A DNA stretch of 43,345 bases, from the NCBI GenBank assembly GCA_016184145.1, contig JACPDF010000027.1, positions 1-43,345 of the forward strand, in the 5' to 3' direction. This document shows, piece after piece, positions 22,417-30,866 of this stretch. How positions within the stretch are numbered: position 1 is the first letter of the stretch; each line of letters starts with the position of its first letter. The notes beneath the pieces were generated by a model. It saw only the letters and a program-made list of their open reading frames with translations. It searched no databases and was not told the origin of the DNA. The translations under genes and the position numbers were made by a program. This stretch comes from Candidatus Woesearchaeota archaeon. Lineage in GTDB: Archaea; Nanobdellota; Nanobdellia; Woesearchaeales; GW2011-AR4.

Positions 22417-23424
22417 TCAGTCTTCAGTGCCTAAGACCTGCCCTGTTTGTATGTCTATTATCACATCAATTTCTTCCCCGTCAGCATTTATCTCAACGAC
22501 ATAAGCGGCTTTTCCGAACTTTTTCTCTATTCCGACATCAGTTACATCTCCGTTTACTTCTCTTTTAGCGATTGCAATGGCTTCCTGCTCTGTTATCTCT
22601 GTTTTTAATTCTTGCAAAGGCTCTTCTTTTGCTGCAGAAGGTTTTGAGCCTTTTTCAATATCAACCAATTGGGCTGCTTCCCCGTCTTCAATTCCAACTT
22701 CATAAACAACATTTCCCGCTTCCGGGCAATAATATTTGTACTCTTCATCGCCAGGTTCCAGGGGATTTATGTCCTTTATTTGCAGGCAATTGAAAAATGA
22801 ACCATATTTTACCTTGATTTTTACACTCAAAGCAATTATCTCCCCCATGTCCTCTGCTTCTCCAGGATAATACTCCTGCCTGTAAACATCCCCTACCTGG
22901 GGATTAGCTTTCATAACTATTCCGGGCTTTGCTCCATAGTAACCAGCTACCCATGAGCCCCCTGTGCTGACAACTTTTCCATTAACAAACTCTTTAGAAT
23001 CTTCTCCAAAATACCATACATTCCCCAATTTGTCCTGGGCATACCAGTCTTTTGTATCCTCGATTAATTCGTCATTAAGCCATACCCTGTCCCTGACCTC
23101 AACAACCTCAACTCCCATTATTTTTTTGATATTGCCGGTTGCATATACCTCAGTCCTCTCCCTCCCCTCTTCAGTATTGCCTTCATAGATATACGTTGTT
23201 CCGGGAGTAAATGTAAGGTATTTATTGTTGATTTTTGCTGTAAAATCGCTGGGATTTATTTGCGGATTGTAAACCTCTTCTGCTGATGATTTCTCAGATT
23301 GTTTATTGGCATCTTTATCAAGAAAACTATTTTTCATAAGGAATATATTTAATACTGTAAAAAATACTGCAAAAATTACGACTAAGACAATTAAGGCTAA
23401 AATTAGCGGGCTTCTTGATTTCAT
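22417..23424 (-). CDS. Membrane-anchored protein with C-terminal PepSY domain
   Basis: The 335-residue protein has an N-terminal anchor (PLILALIVLVVIFAVFFTVLNIF), a polar linker and a large beta domain of about 200 residues (FTPGTTYIYEG to EAGNVVYEVGIEDGEAAQLV). That domain has W/Y-rich repeats and a Cys pair (FNCLQIK, YYCPEAG). A PepSY domain closes the chain (ITEQEAIAIAKREVNG to DVIIDIQTGQVLG). The central domain resembles those of bacterial proteins with fused PepSY but I cannot name it. It is probably exposed outside the cell. The shared promoter motif (copy 4) lies about 10 bp upstream of its TATA-like GATTTAAATA. Confidence 0.75.
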   Translation of the reverse strand: MKSRSPLILALIVLVVIFAVFFTVLNIFLMKNSFLDKDANKQSEKSSAEEVYNPQINPSDFTAKINNKYLTFTPGTTYIYEGNTEEGRERTEVYATGNIKKIMGVEVVEVRDRVWLNDELIEDTKDWYAQDKLGNVWYFGEDSKEFVNGKVVSTGGSWVAGYYGAKPGIVMKANPQVGDVYRQEYYPGEAEDMGEIIALSVKIKVKYGSFFNCLQIKDINPLEPGDEEYKYYCPEAGNVVYEVGIEDGEAAQLVDIEKGSKPSAAKEEPLQELKTEITEQEAIAIAKREVNGDVTDVGIEKKFGKAAYVVEINADGEEIDVIIDIQTGQVLGTED

Positions 23425-23465
23425 GATTCGCTTGTAATCTGCCTGGATTTAAATAAGCAATAGTA

Positions 23466-23478
23466 CAATCATCGAATA
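23466..23478 (+). promoter_or_regulatory. Envelope-cluster promoter motif, copy 4
   Basis: CAATCATCGAATA lies about 10 bp upstream (minus strand) of the TATA-like box at 23446-23455 of the large PepSY gene. Confidence 0.6.
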
Positions 23479-23526
23479 TAAAAATATTTAAAAGCCTCAC
23501 CATTATTTAATGTCAAAAATCTATTA

Positions 23527-23539
23527 CTATTATACAATA
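23527..23539 (+). promoter_or_regulatory. Envelope-cluster promoter motif, diverged copy 5
   Basis: CTATTATACAATA matches the motif at 11 of 13 positions and ends about 8 bp before the TATA-like CTTTAAAT (23547-23554) of the acidic surface-protein gene on the plus strand. It is the weakest copy and is inverted relative to transcription compared with the other four. Confidence 0.4.
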
Positions 23540-23604
23540 ACAAAAACTTTAAATACTAGTGGTGTTTTTCATAGCTAAAATAAAGCTATAATAACTAATA
23601 GAAG

Positions 23605-24699
23605 GTGGTTAAAATAAAAGCATTAAGCATTTTAATTGGATTGGTTTTGGCGGTTTTTCTTGCGCCTAATGTATTTGCGCAGGAAGAGAATTTTGGCGTT
23701 TGCGTCACGGGATGCAAGCTTTTTATAACTGATGTTGATGTCAAGGTAGGCAGCAAAACAGACAAGAACCTGCAGGACGGGGAATCAATTTCTGACGAAG
23801 CAGCGCCAGGAGACACAGTTCAATTCTCAATAAAGGTATACAACAATTTTACTGATGATGATGATGTTGAGATTGAGGATGTAACAATCACGGTTACGAT
23901 AGAAGGCATAGATGATGATGATGACCTTGAGGAAGAAACCAACGAGTTCGACATTAAAGCAGACTCCGACGAAAAAGAGACCCTGGAATTCGAGATACCG
24001 CTTGAAGTTGACGAAGACACATTTAATGTTTTAATAGAGGTTGAAGGCGACTCAGACAATGGCTCTCAGGAAGTAAAGATGGAACTCGATTTGGAAGTCC
24101 AGAAGGAAGATGATGAGGTCAGGTTTTTGAGGAATTCACTTGCACCTTCAGAAGTACAGTGCGGCAGGAGTGTGCAGTTGTCCACTTCAGTCATAAACAC
24201 AGGCTCTAATGAGCAGGAAGATTCAGTGCTGGAAGTTTCAAATGCTGATCTTGGCGTAAGCTTTAAGGAAACATTTGACCTAAGCGATGACCCATTTGAC
24301 GATGACAGCAAGTTCAGCAAGACTTTTGCATTTACAGTGCCTGAGGATGTTCCAGCAGGCGTTTACCCAATAACCACGAAAGTGACATTTGACGATGGAA
24401 AGGAGACAGAAACAGAAACTGCTGACTTGGTTGTAGCAACATGCGAGGCTTTGGAAGAGGAAGTTAAGGAAGAGGAAGCTACGGAAGAAGAAGTGGTTGT
24501 TGTGCAGCCTACAGTGCAGCCAACAGTTCCAACAGGCGGAGTAATTGCTCAGCCAGTAACCGCTCCTAGCTTGCCAGCAACCGAGGAAAAATCGCTATTC
24601 CAGTCAACAGGCTTTTTAGCTGCTTTGGTTGCAGGAGAAGTATTGCTGGTAATAATTGCAATAGTGATTGTTGTTGCGGTAGTAAGGAAGAGAAGCTAA
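23605..24699 (+). CDS. Acidic secreted surface protein with C-terminal membrane anchor
   Basis: A signal peptide (about 1-25, ending VFAQE) is followed by two beta-sandwich regions. The first (about 45-170) is extremely acidic with DDDD and DDDDD runs. The second (about 180-280, VQCGRSVQLSTSVINTGS and AGVYPITTKVTF) has the CARDB/COG1361 look of archaeal cell-surface proteins. A Thr/Pro/Val-rich spacer (about 290-330) and a C-terminal helix with RKRS stop-transfer finish the 364 residues. The start is GTG at 23605. It is divergent from the PepSY gene and shares a promoter motif with that cluster. The acidic runs might bind calcium or other cations; that is inference. Confidence 0.8.
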   Translation: MVKIKALSILIGLVLAVFLAPNVFAQEENFGVCVTGCKLFITDVDVKVGSKTDKNLQDGESISDEAAPGDTVQFSIKVYNNFTDDDDVEIEDVTITVTIEGIDDDDDLEEETNEFDIKADSDEKETLEFEIPLEVDEDTFNVLIEVEGDSDNGSQEVKMELDLEVQKEDDEVRFLRNSLAPSEVQCGRSVQLSTSVINTGSNEQEDSVLEVSNADLGVSFKETFDLSDDPFDDDSKFSKTFAFTVPEDVPAGVYPITTKVTFDDGKETETETADLVVATCEALEEEVKEEEATEEEVVVVQPTVQPTVPTGGVIAQPVTAPSLPATEEKSLFQSTGFLAALVAGEVLLVIIAIVIVVAVVRKRS

Positions 24700-24840
24700 A
24701 TTCCTTTCTTTTGTTATTCTTTTTAATTTTTATTTTTTGATATTATTGTCAGTTATGTGGTTATTTTAAATAATGTCCTCACTTTAAAGTAACAACTCAA
24801 TAGAAAACTTTAAATACAGGTAGGCTATCCTAAGTATAAA

Positions 24841-25602
24841 ATGCTAGTAGCCAAAGACACTCTGAATGAGTTAAGGGAAAGGTTTAAGCTTAATATCTAT
24901 GAGGTTAAGATATGGACTGCTTTACTGAGCAGAGGCATAGCAGCAGCATCTGAGCTGGCAGACATCTCTGGGGTCCCTAGGAGCAGGTGCTATGATGTTC
25001 TTGAAAGCCTTGAAAAAAAAGGCTTCATTATAATGAAGATTGGCAAGCCGATTAAGTATATTGCAGTGCAGCCCGATGCTGTCGTTGACAGGGTAAAAAA
25101 CAGATTGCAGGAGGAAGCAGAAGAGCAGCTAAGGATAGTGGAGGAGCTTGGGAAAACAGACCTTTTCAAGGAGCTGGAGCTTTTGCACAAGACAGGTGTA
25201 AAGAAGGTAGATGTGGAGAACATAACAGACTCTATGGCTGGAAGGAATAATATTAACAGATTCGTAAAAGACATGCTTTTGAGGGCAAACAAAAGCGTTA
25301 CAATACTCACCAATGAAGAAGGCTTAAAGCACAAGCTCAAGGTTTTAAAGAAAGCCAAGCCATATTTGGCAAGGAAAAAGGTAAAGGTAAAACTTTACAC
25401 AAATGCCCGCGCAACAAGCATCGGCATGGAAAATGTTGAAGTTCTGAAAACAGGCTATGATGCAAGATTCGTAAATGTCGATAACGAAGAAATCTTCTTC
25501 GTAATGGCGGGAAAAGACCCTGAATATGATACAGGAGTCTGGATCAAGAGCCCTTACTTTGTATCTGCATTGAATAATTTGTTTGAGAAGGGGAATAGGT
25601 AA
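24841..25602 (+). CDS. TrmB-family transcriptional regulator
   Basis: An N-terminal winged helix (KLNIYEVKIWTALLSRGIAA, then SELADISGVPRSRCYDVLES) matches the TrmB HTH. The following helix is a coiled coil (about 80-110). The C-terminal domain (about 125-253; VTILTNEEGLKHKLK, VKVKLYTNARA) is the phospholipase-D-like half typical of TrmB/TrmBL proteins, with no sugar-binding extension. At 253 residues it is a standard length. AACTTTAAATAC lies about 25 bp before the ATG. No transporter genes are nearby, so the ligand and targets are unknown. Confidence 0.88.
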   Translation: MLVAKDTLNELRERFKLNIYEVKIWTALLSRGIAAASELADISGVPRSRCYDVLESLEKKGFIIMKIGKPIKYIAVQPDAVVDRVKNRLQEEAEEQLRIVEELGKTDLFKELELLHKTGVKKVDVENITDSMAGRNNINRFVKDMLLRANKSVTILTNEEGLKHKLKVLKKAKPYLARKKVKVKLYTNARATSIGMENVEVLKTGYDARFVNVDNEEIFFVMAGKDPEYDTGVWIKSPYFVSALNNLFEKGNR

Positions 25603-25727
25603 ATTTTATTAATTAATTTTATTATTTATACTAAAAACTTTAGATTTTTCACAATTGAAGTAGTATCAAAACGCAACATTTAAATACCACTTATATATAA
25701 CCAGAATAAAGAGTTCTTAGATTTAAA

Positions 25728-26372
25728 ATGATAGAAGATAAGAATATAATGAAGACAGGTACAACAACTGTTGGCATATTGTGCAAAGACGGCATTGTGC
25801 TTGCAGCAGACAAGAGAGCAACGTCTGGTTACCTGATAGCAAACAAGAAATTCGACAAGATCATAAGCATAGCAGATTCCATAGCTGTTACAGTTGCAGG
25901 GACAGTTTCAGATGTTCAGCTTCTGGCAAAATACATAAAAGCGGAATTAAAATTGAAGGAGATAAGGACCAACAGGGGAAATATGGTGAGGGAAGCAGCA
26001 AACCTTCTTGCTGTGATGGTTTACAACAACATAAGGAAGCTCAGCTTGATACCAGGCATATCCCATTTTGTATTGGGCGGAAAAGATGACTCAGGATTTT
26101 ACCTTTATGATTTAAGCCCCGATGGCAGCATTGCAGAGATTGATGATTATGTTTCCTCAGGCTCAGGAAGCGTGATGGCTTATGGCGTCCTGGAGACATT
26201 ATATGAAAAGAATATGTCTGTCGAAGAGGGCATTAAGCTGGCTGCAAAAGCGGTAAATGCAGCTGTCCAGAGGGACATAGCCTCAGGCAACGGCATAGAC
26301 ATTGTAACGATAACAAAAGACGGCGTAAAGAAAGTATTTTCAAAGGAGATTAACATAAGGATAGAGGTTTAG
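25728..26372 (+). CDS. psmB: Proteasome beta subunit
   Basis: A short propeptide MIEDKNIMKTG precedes TTTVGI, so autocleavage after Gly11 would expose catalytic Thr12. GIVLAADKRATSG carries the conserved Asp and Lys of the active site, and SGSGSVMAYG is the later conserved glycine-rich region. The 214 residues match archaeal PsmB, the proteolytic ring of the 20S core; the alpha subunit is not in the window. It ends in TAG. The gene is preceded by a TATA-like stretch and followed after 117 bp by fttA on the same strand. Confidence 0.96.
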   Translation: MIEDKNIMKTGTTTVGILCKDGIVLAADKRATSGYLIANKKFDKIISIADSIAVTVAGTVSDVQLLAKYIKAELKLKEIRTNRGNMVREAANLLAVMVYNNIRKLSLIPGISHFVLGGKDDSGFYLYDLSPDGSIAEIDDYVSSGSGSVMAYGVLETLYEKNMSVEEGIKLAAKAVNAAVQRDIASGNGIDIVTITKDGVKKVFSKEINIRIEV

Positions 26373-26489
26373 AATTTTTCTTAAAACAAGGCCAAAAAGA
26401 AATCAAAAACAATTTTATTCATTTTAATTTATTTTAATTTAATATCAATGGATTTGGAATTAAAAGAATAATGATTCTGTAAAATTTTA

Positions 26490-28391
26490 GTGAGCATAAT
26501 GGCAGACATAATAAAGGAAATCCTCAAGAGTTTGCCCCAAGACAAGATTAGCGAGGCGAATTTTGAGGCAGCGAACATTGTATTGTACACAAAGGATAAG
26601 GATTTCTTCCTGAATAATAACGGCCTTATCAAAAAGGTAGTTGACGATATAAAGAAAAGGGTAGAGCTAAGGCCGGATCCAAGCATTACCATGGACATGG
26701 AAGAGGCTGAAAAGGAGATAAGGAAGATAATTCCGGAAGAAGCGGGAGTTGACCAAATAATCTTTGACCCTCAAAGGTCCAGGGTAATTATAGAAGCGGA
26801 AAAACCTGGCTTGGCTATAGGAAAGCAGGGCTCTTTGCTCAGGGACATAAGAAGCAAGACATTATGGGTTCCGTTGATAAACAGGAAGCCTGCAATAAGG
26901 TCAAAGCTGATAGAGAACATACGCGCAGTCCTGTACCAGAATTCTGATTATAGGAGAAAGTTTTTGGATAAGGCAGGCCACAGGATTTATGACGGCTGGA
27001 TTCGCGGCAAGAAGGAGGAGTGGATAAGGATAAGCTATTTGGGAAGCGGAAGGCAGGTGGGAAGAAGCTGCTTATTTCTGCAGACTCCTGAAAGCCGCAT
27101 ATTGCTTGATTGCGGAGTAGATGTCGCCTCTGACCAGTACCCCTACCCTTATCTGGAAGCGCCTGAATTTAACATTAATGAGCTAGATGCAGTAGTTTTA
27201 AGCCATGCCCATGTTGACCACAGCGGTTTTCTCCCTTATTTGTTTAAGTACGGCTATAGGGGGCCTGTTTACTGCACAGCGCCTACAAGGGATGTTACAG
27301 CTTTAATGCTCCTTGACTTCGTGAAGATACAGCGCTCAGACGCAAAAGAGCCTATTTTTACTACAGACGACATAAAGGAGATGGTAAAGCATACTATCAC
27401 TCTTGAGTATGATGAGGTCTTTGACATAACGCCTGATGTAAGAATCACATTGTACAATGCAGGCCATATCTTAGGAAGCGCAATGGTCCATCTGCATGTA
27501 GGAAATGGCTTGCACAACATCCTTTATTCAGGCGACCAGAAATACGGGAAGACTCTACTGCTCGATCCTGCTGTCACTATGTTCCCAAGGCTTGAAACAT
27601 TGCTTCTTGAATCCACTTACGGCGGCAAAGATGCAAACATGCCTGAAAGGCAGAGCAGCGATGAGGAGCTGAACAGGATTGTGAAGGAAACAGTAAAAAG
27701 AGGGGGAAAAATCTTGATACCTACTTTAGGAGTTGGAAGAAGCCAGGAAATCATGATAGCTATAGAGCAGATGATACAGACAGGAGTCATGGAAAAAATA
27801 CCTGTCTATATTGACGGCTTGATATGGGACGTTACCGCAATTCATACAGCCTATCCCGAATACCTTAACAGTTCGATAAGAAAGCAGATTTTCCATAAAG
27901 ACCAGAACCCTTTCTTGTCTGAGGTGTTCAAGAGGGTTGGCAGCCAGAAAGAGAGGATGCAGATAATAGAGGAAACAGGGCCATGCGTTGTATTAGCTAC
28001 ATCTGGAATGCTGCAAGGAGGTCCGTCTGTCGAGTATTTAAGGCACTTGGCAGACAATCCAAAGAACTCAATGATATTTGTCAACTACCAGGGAGAAGGT
28101 TCTTTAGGCAGAAGAATACAGAGGGGAGAAAGGGAATATAATGTAAGCGGCAATGGCAAGAATGAGGTTGTGCAGATTAAGCTTGAAGTTCATACTGTTG
28201 AAGGCTTTTCCGGTCACAGCAGCCGCAACCAACTCATGAATTTTGTCAAGAACTGCGATCCAAGGCCTAAAAAAGTGATAGTTAACCATGGAGAGAGCTC
28301 AAGATGCCTGGATTTGGCAAGCAGCATACATAAGAATTTCCGCATTGAGACTTCCGCGCCAAGAAACCTTGAGAGCGTAAGGATTAAATAA
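26490..28391 (+). CDS. fttA: FttA / aCPSF1 transcription terminator nuclease (KH, MBL, beta-CASP)
   Basis: The N-terminal 150 residues contain the KH domains of the family, with GLAIGKQGSLLRDI as GxxG-type loop. The metallo-beta-lactamase domain has LSHAHVDHSG with His239, His241, Asp243 and His244, followed by AGHILGSAM and YSGDQKYG. The beta-CASP domain carries VVLATSGMLQGGPSVEYL and the C-terminal HSSRNQL and VNHGESS. Its 633 residues are typical. It is the archaeal CPSF73 homologue that cuts nascent RNA to end transcription. Few intrinsic terminators are clear in this window, in keeping with factor-dependent termination. Confidence 0.96.
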   Translation: MSIMADIIKEILKSLPQDKISEANFEAANIVLYTKDKDFFLNNNGLIKKVVDDIKKRVELRPDPSITMDMEEAEKEIRKIIPEEAGVDQIIFDPQRSRVIIEAEKPGLAIGKQGSLLRDIRSKTLWVPLINRKPAIRSKLIENIRAVLYQNSDYRRKFLDKAGHRIYDGWIRGKKEEWIRISYLGSGRQVGRSCLFLQTPESRILLDCGVDVASDQYPYPYLEAPEFNINELDAVVLSHAHVDHSGFLPYLFKYGYRGPVYCTAPTRDVTALMLLDFVKIQRSDAKEPIFTTDDIKEMVKHTITLEYDEVFDITPDVRITLYNAGHILGSAMVHLHVGNGLHNILYSGDQKYGKTLLLDPAVTMFPRLETLLLESTYGGKDANMPERQSSDEELNRIVKETVKRGGKILIPTLGVGRSQEIMIAIEQMIQTGVMEKIPVYIDGLIWDVTAIHTAYPEYLNSSIRKQIFHKDQNPFLSEVFKRVGSQKERMQIIEETGPCVVLATSGMLQGGPSVEYLRHLADNPKNSMIFVNYQGEGSLGRRIQRGEREYNVSGNGKNEVVQIKLEVHTVEGFSGHSSRNQLMNFVKNCDPRPKKVIVNHGESSRCLDLASSIHKNFRIETSAPRNLESVRIK

Positions 28392-28533
28392 TTGTTGCTA
28401 AGGTTTTCTCAGATTGAGTGTATTGTTGTGGGGATTCTTTATTAGGGAAGGTGTGTATAACGTACAAATGTGTTGAATGCCCGAAGGGGAACAATTTTTC
28501 TGCGCCCAACTGGTTTGAGAAGATTTTTCGATG

Positions 28534-28941
28534 CTACAAGTTTAATATTTCATTGGTGTTTAAAACTCTGACCGACTTCTGATTTTTCAGTCTTTTATCA
28601 TTAGACTAAATAATGCTGTTAGGGTATGCTAACGCGCATGCAACAAACAAAATATCATCCTTATCAATGTCTTTAACAATGTCTAGAGCCTTGTTTCTGT
28701 ATGGAAACAAAACATTGTTTGGGATAATCATCACTTTCTTTAAGATTATTGCCAGAAGAGTATTAAACTCATTTTTTGGGAGTTTTGATTTTTTCAGCAA
28801 TTCCTCTATATGTTCTTCCATTTCCTCGAAAATATATTGCGGGAAAAGAAAAAATCCCTCATATTCGAGAATTATTCTTCTTGCTTTGGAGTCTTTGATT
28901 AGTGCCGAAAACAAGATGTTGGAATCAAGAATAATCTTCAT
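28534..28941 (-). pseudogene. vapC: VapC-like PIN toxin gene truncated by an in-frame amber codon
   Basis: The first 111 codons encode a PIN domain: MKIILDSNILFSALIKDS with the first Asp, then an FEEMEEH helix and DIDKDDILFVACALAYPN with the central acidic residues. TAG at 28606-28608 then interrupts. Read through, the frame continues SNDKRLKNQKSVRVLNTNEI and stops at a TAG at 28534-28536, which is exactly the usual PIN ending (WSNDKxF...V). The amber thus stands where Trp (TGG) is expected. The last acidic residue is lost, so the toxin is probably dead or weakened. It overlaps vapB by 4 bp (ATGA). Confidence 0.8.
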
Positions 28942-29159
28942 GCAAGAAACCTTTTCGTGGCGTTTGCTTTTATTCTCTTGCTAAATTCTTCAACATCATT
29001 TTGACTTAATTTGCTCTTTTTGGCAAGATTTTCAGCTAGTTTTAATGTTTCCAGCCTGTCCACGATTGCTTTTCTTGCCACTTCAGACCACTTTACCTCA
29101 GAGAAATGCCTCATTTCCTGATGTATGTCTTCTGGCACGGATAGTGTTATGTTTCCCAT
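28938..29159 (-). CDS. vapB: VapB-like antitoxin (ribbon-helix-helix)
   Basis: I take ATG 29159 as start; upstream codons cover the promoter palindrome. The 73 residues begin MGNITLSVPEDIHQEM, a beta strand plus first helix of a CopG/RHH fold, then VKWSEVARKAIVDRLETLK (second helix). A charged tail (KKSKLSQNDVEEFSKRIK) would wrap the toxin. It is directly upstream of, and overlaps, the PIN gene. The palindrome at 29177-29194 over the TATA region fits autoregulation by this protein. Confidence 0.85.
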   Translation of the reverse strand: MGNITLSVPEDIHQEMRHFSEVKWSEVARKAIVDRLETLKLAENLAKKSKLSQNDVEEFSKRIKANATKRFLA

Positions 29160-29176
29160 AGTATCACCATGCATAA

Positions 29177-29194
29177 ATATGTGATGACACATAT
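29177..29194. promoter_or_regulatory. Palindromic operator of the vapBC unit
   Basis: ATATGTG-(ATGA)-CACATAT is a perfect 7-bp inverted repeat ending 18 bp before the vapB ATG and merging with the TATA-like ATTTATATAT. This is the classic place for antitoxin autoregulation. Confidence 0.7.
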
Positions 29195-29209
29195 ATAAAT
29201 GTTTTGGAT

Positions 29210-29491
29210 TTAAGGTGTCGAACAAGTACTTTTTGTAAAAAAAGGTAATGCATAAAAGTCTTCTACGGCTAAATTTGTTGAACCATCTGATTGATATGCC
29301 CAGATTATAGGAAATTTAACAAAGTAACCAGAGTCAGAAAACGAACTTTCAATCCAATATATTTCTATTTTAGCATAATTACCTTCCCTAGTCCTTATGT
29401 AATATTTATGGGATTGCTCCAATGGTACTTTCAACTCATAACCTTCCTTTGTGGCATTAACTAAACTATAAAATGTATGCTGATTCCCCAT
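29210..29491 (-). CDS. Hypothetical protein, 93 residues
   Basis: I do not recognise this small protein. It is rich in aromatic residues and beta-prone (YYIRTREGNYAKIEIYWIES, GYFVKFPIIWAYQSDG), soluble, and has a single Cys near the C-terminus. It looks like a compact beta-sheet domain. It starts 19 bp from a large palindromic structure (29510-29576), which probably overlaps its promoter, and ends just upstream of the vapBC promoter. Function cannot be inferred. Confidence 0.5.
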   Translation of the reverse strand: MGNQHTFYSLVNATKEGYELKVPLEQSHKYYIRTREGNYAKIEIYWIESSFSDSGYFVKFPIIWAYQSDGSTNLAVEDFYALPFFTKSTCSTP

Positions 29492-29509
29492 ATCGATTAT
29501 TCCTGCACT

Positions 29510-29576
29510 TCCTAAAATATTTTAAGCGAACTTTTAGGATAAAAGTTATGAAATGAACGCTTAAAATATTTTAGGA
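29510..29576. repeat. Nested palindrome: 19-bp arms with an inner 7-bp stem
   Basis: TCCTAAAATATTTTAAGCG (29510-29528) is the exact reverse complement of 29558-29576. Between them AACTTTT (29529-29535) pairs with AAAAGTT (29541-29547). Each arm also contains the self-palindrome TAAAATATTTTA. The whole 67 bp could form a cruciform, act as a set of operator sites, or be a tiny inverted-repeat element. It lies in the 328-bp gap 29492-29819, where no complete gene is visible. Confidence 0.8.
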
Positions 29577-29702
29577 GCGCCTTTCCCTAAGTTCAAAGAA
29601 ATAAGGAATAATAAGTTATTATCAGGACAGTTTGAGAAATTCAAAAAAAACATCAAGAGCAGGCAAAAAGAGGTGTTGAAAAGCCTGCCCTTGATTGATT
29701 AA
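29565..29702 (+). other. Open reading fragment without start, possible gene remnant
   Basis: A 45-codon frame is open from the right arm of the palindrome to TAA at 29700-29702. Its Lys/Glu-rich sequence (PKFKEIRNNKLLSGQFEKFK, then SRQKEVLKSLPLID) looks protein-like, but there is no ATG, GTG or TTG with a ribosome site at its beginning. It also contains an imperfect 13-bp inverted repeat (29652-29664 and 29683-29695). It may be the tail of a lost gene. I see nothing else in 29703-29819 besides the promoter region of the next gene. Confidence 0.25.
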
Positions 29703-29819
29703 AAAAGGGGTGTTTAGTCAGAATAATATGGATAGCATAGGTCTTTATTAATCATTATGAACAGCTGATACAGAACTATGATTCATAAAGTTTATAAAGG
29801 GAAAAACGCTTTTTAAGCC

Positions 29820-30551
29820 ATGGTATTTGAGAGTGTGCCCTATGGGCTTCCTTCTTATGTGTTCAGCCCAAATTGGTTCTATGGCTTTGACTCCATTATT
29901 GAGCTAATTGCCATACTAGTCAGCATATTGCTTGTATACTACAGCTATAAATGCTTTAAATTAACAAAGGAAAAGAAGTATCTGTACTTTAGCGCTGCCT
30001 TTTTGTCCCTGACCTTTGGATTTATCGCAAAAATTATCGGAACTTTGGCAATTTACAAGCCCTCAATTACAAGAACCGCGCTTGGGAGCTCAATACACGA
30101 GGCATTTACTGGTTTAACACCTTATAACATTAACGCTATTGCGCTGGTTATGCATTTTTTCTTTATGTTACTTGGATTTATGATATTATTCCTTATAATC
30201 TCAAGGCTTACGTGGAAAAATCAAAGGGTTATTGCGCTTTTGGTTTATTTTGTATTCATTGCAACATGGCTCAGCATTATACATTATCAGCTATTTTACT
30301 TTACATCATTCGTCCTTCTCTCGCTTATAACCTATTCGTATTATCAAAACTACAGGGAAGTTAAGAGCAAGAAGGCAGGATTTGTAACAATTGCCTTTGG
30401 AATACTTTTGATTTCTCAGGCCTTTTTTGTTTTTGTAATATACTCAAGAATTGTTTATGTATTGGCCGAGTTAATCCAATTGCTTGGCTTTGTATATCTG
30501 CTGATACCCTTTATCCTGATTTTTAGGAAAAGGCCCAGGATTATAAAATGA
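29820..30551 (+). CDS. Seven-helix membrane protein paired with an HTH regulator
   Basis: The 243-residue product has about seven membrane helices. The first (SIIELIAILVSILLVYYSY) is followed by basic KLTKEKKYLYFSAAF, a segment shared in style with the smaller membrane protein at 21438. No motif for transport or catalysis is evident. GTTTATAAAG about 25-35 bp before the start suggests a leaderless mRNA. The stop overlaps the next start by 4 bp (ATGA), coupling it to a winged-helix gene. I infer a membrane sensor or partner controlling that regulator, as in other archaeal membrane-protein/HTH pairs; the function is not established. Confidence 0.7.
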   Translation: MVFESVPYGLPSYVFSPNWFYGFDSIIELIAILVSILLVYYSYKCFKLTKEKKYLYFSAAFLSLTFGFIAKIIGTLAIYKPSITRTALGSSIHEAFTGLTPYNINAIALVMHFFFMLLGFMILFLIISRLTWKNQRVIALLVYFVFIATWLSIIHYQLFYFTSFVLLSLITYSYYQNYREVKSKKAGFVTIAFGILLISQAFFVFVIYSRIVYVLAELIQLLGFVYLLIPFILIFRKRPRIIK

Positions 30552-30823
30552 TTGAAAAAAGGCGCGGAAAATTAGAGATAATTGCTGATATCCTCAGCTC
30601 TATGCAAAAAAAAGAAGGCAGGATTAAACCTACTCATCTTTTGTACAAATCCAATTTGTCCCATTCAAAATTAAAGGAATATATAAATATGCTTCTGGAA
30701 AAAGGAATGATTGAAGAAAAGCTGGTTAAAGGCAAAAAGATGTATTTTATGAAAGACCAGGGCTATAAATTTTTGCTGGAGTTTGAAAGGATAAAAGAAT
30801 TTTCTGATAGTTTTGGGTTGTGA
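30548..30823 (+). CDS. Winged-helix regulator (SSO10a/AF2008-like)
   Basis: The 91 residues read EIIADILSSMQ, then RIKPTHLLYKSNLSHSKLKE and YINMLLEKGMIEEKLVKGKK, with wing MYFMKDQGYKFL and a C-terminal helix EFERIKEFSDSFGL. This is the archaeal winged-helix family with a terminal coiled-coil helix for dimerisation, as in SSO10a. It is translationally coupled to the seven-helix membrane protein (4-bp overlap). The lipoprotein gene follows after 43 bp with its own TATA box. Confidence 0.8.
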   Translation: MIEKRRGKLEIIADILSSMQKKEGRIKPTHLLYKSNLSHSKLKEYINMLLEKGMIEEKLVKGKKMYFMKDQGYKFLLEFERIKEFSDSFGL

Positions 30824-30866
30824 ACAACAGATAAATTTTTATATAAATTTAATAATTAACGTTGCT

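Noticed and set aside
15138-28608. UAG as a sense codon (pyrrolysine-type recoding), suggested by ambers in the kinase-like and PIN genes
   Set aside because: RibL, DUF655 and PsmB end normally at TAG with complete family C-termini, so UAG works as an ordinary stop here; mutation is the simpler explanation.
29160-29225. Longer start for vapB
   Set aside because: Those codons cover the TATA box and the palindromic operator; the RHH fold begins at MGNITLSV.
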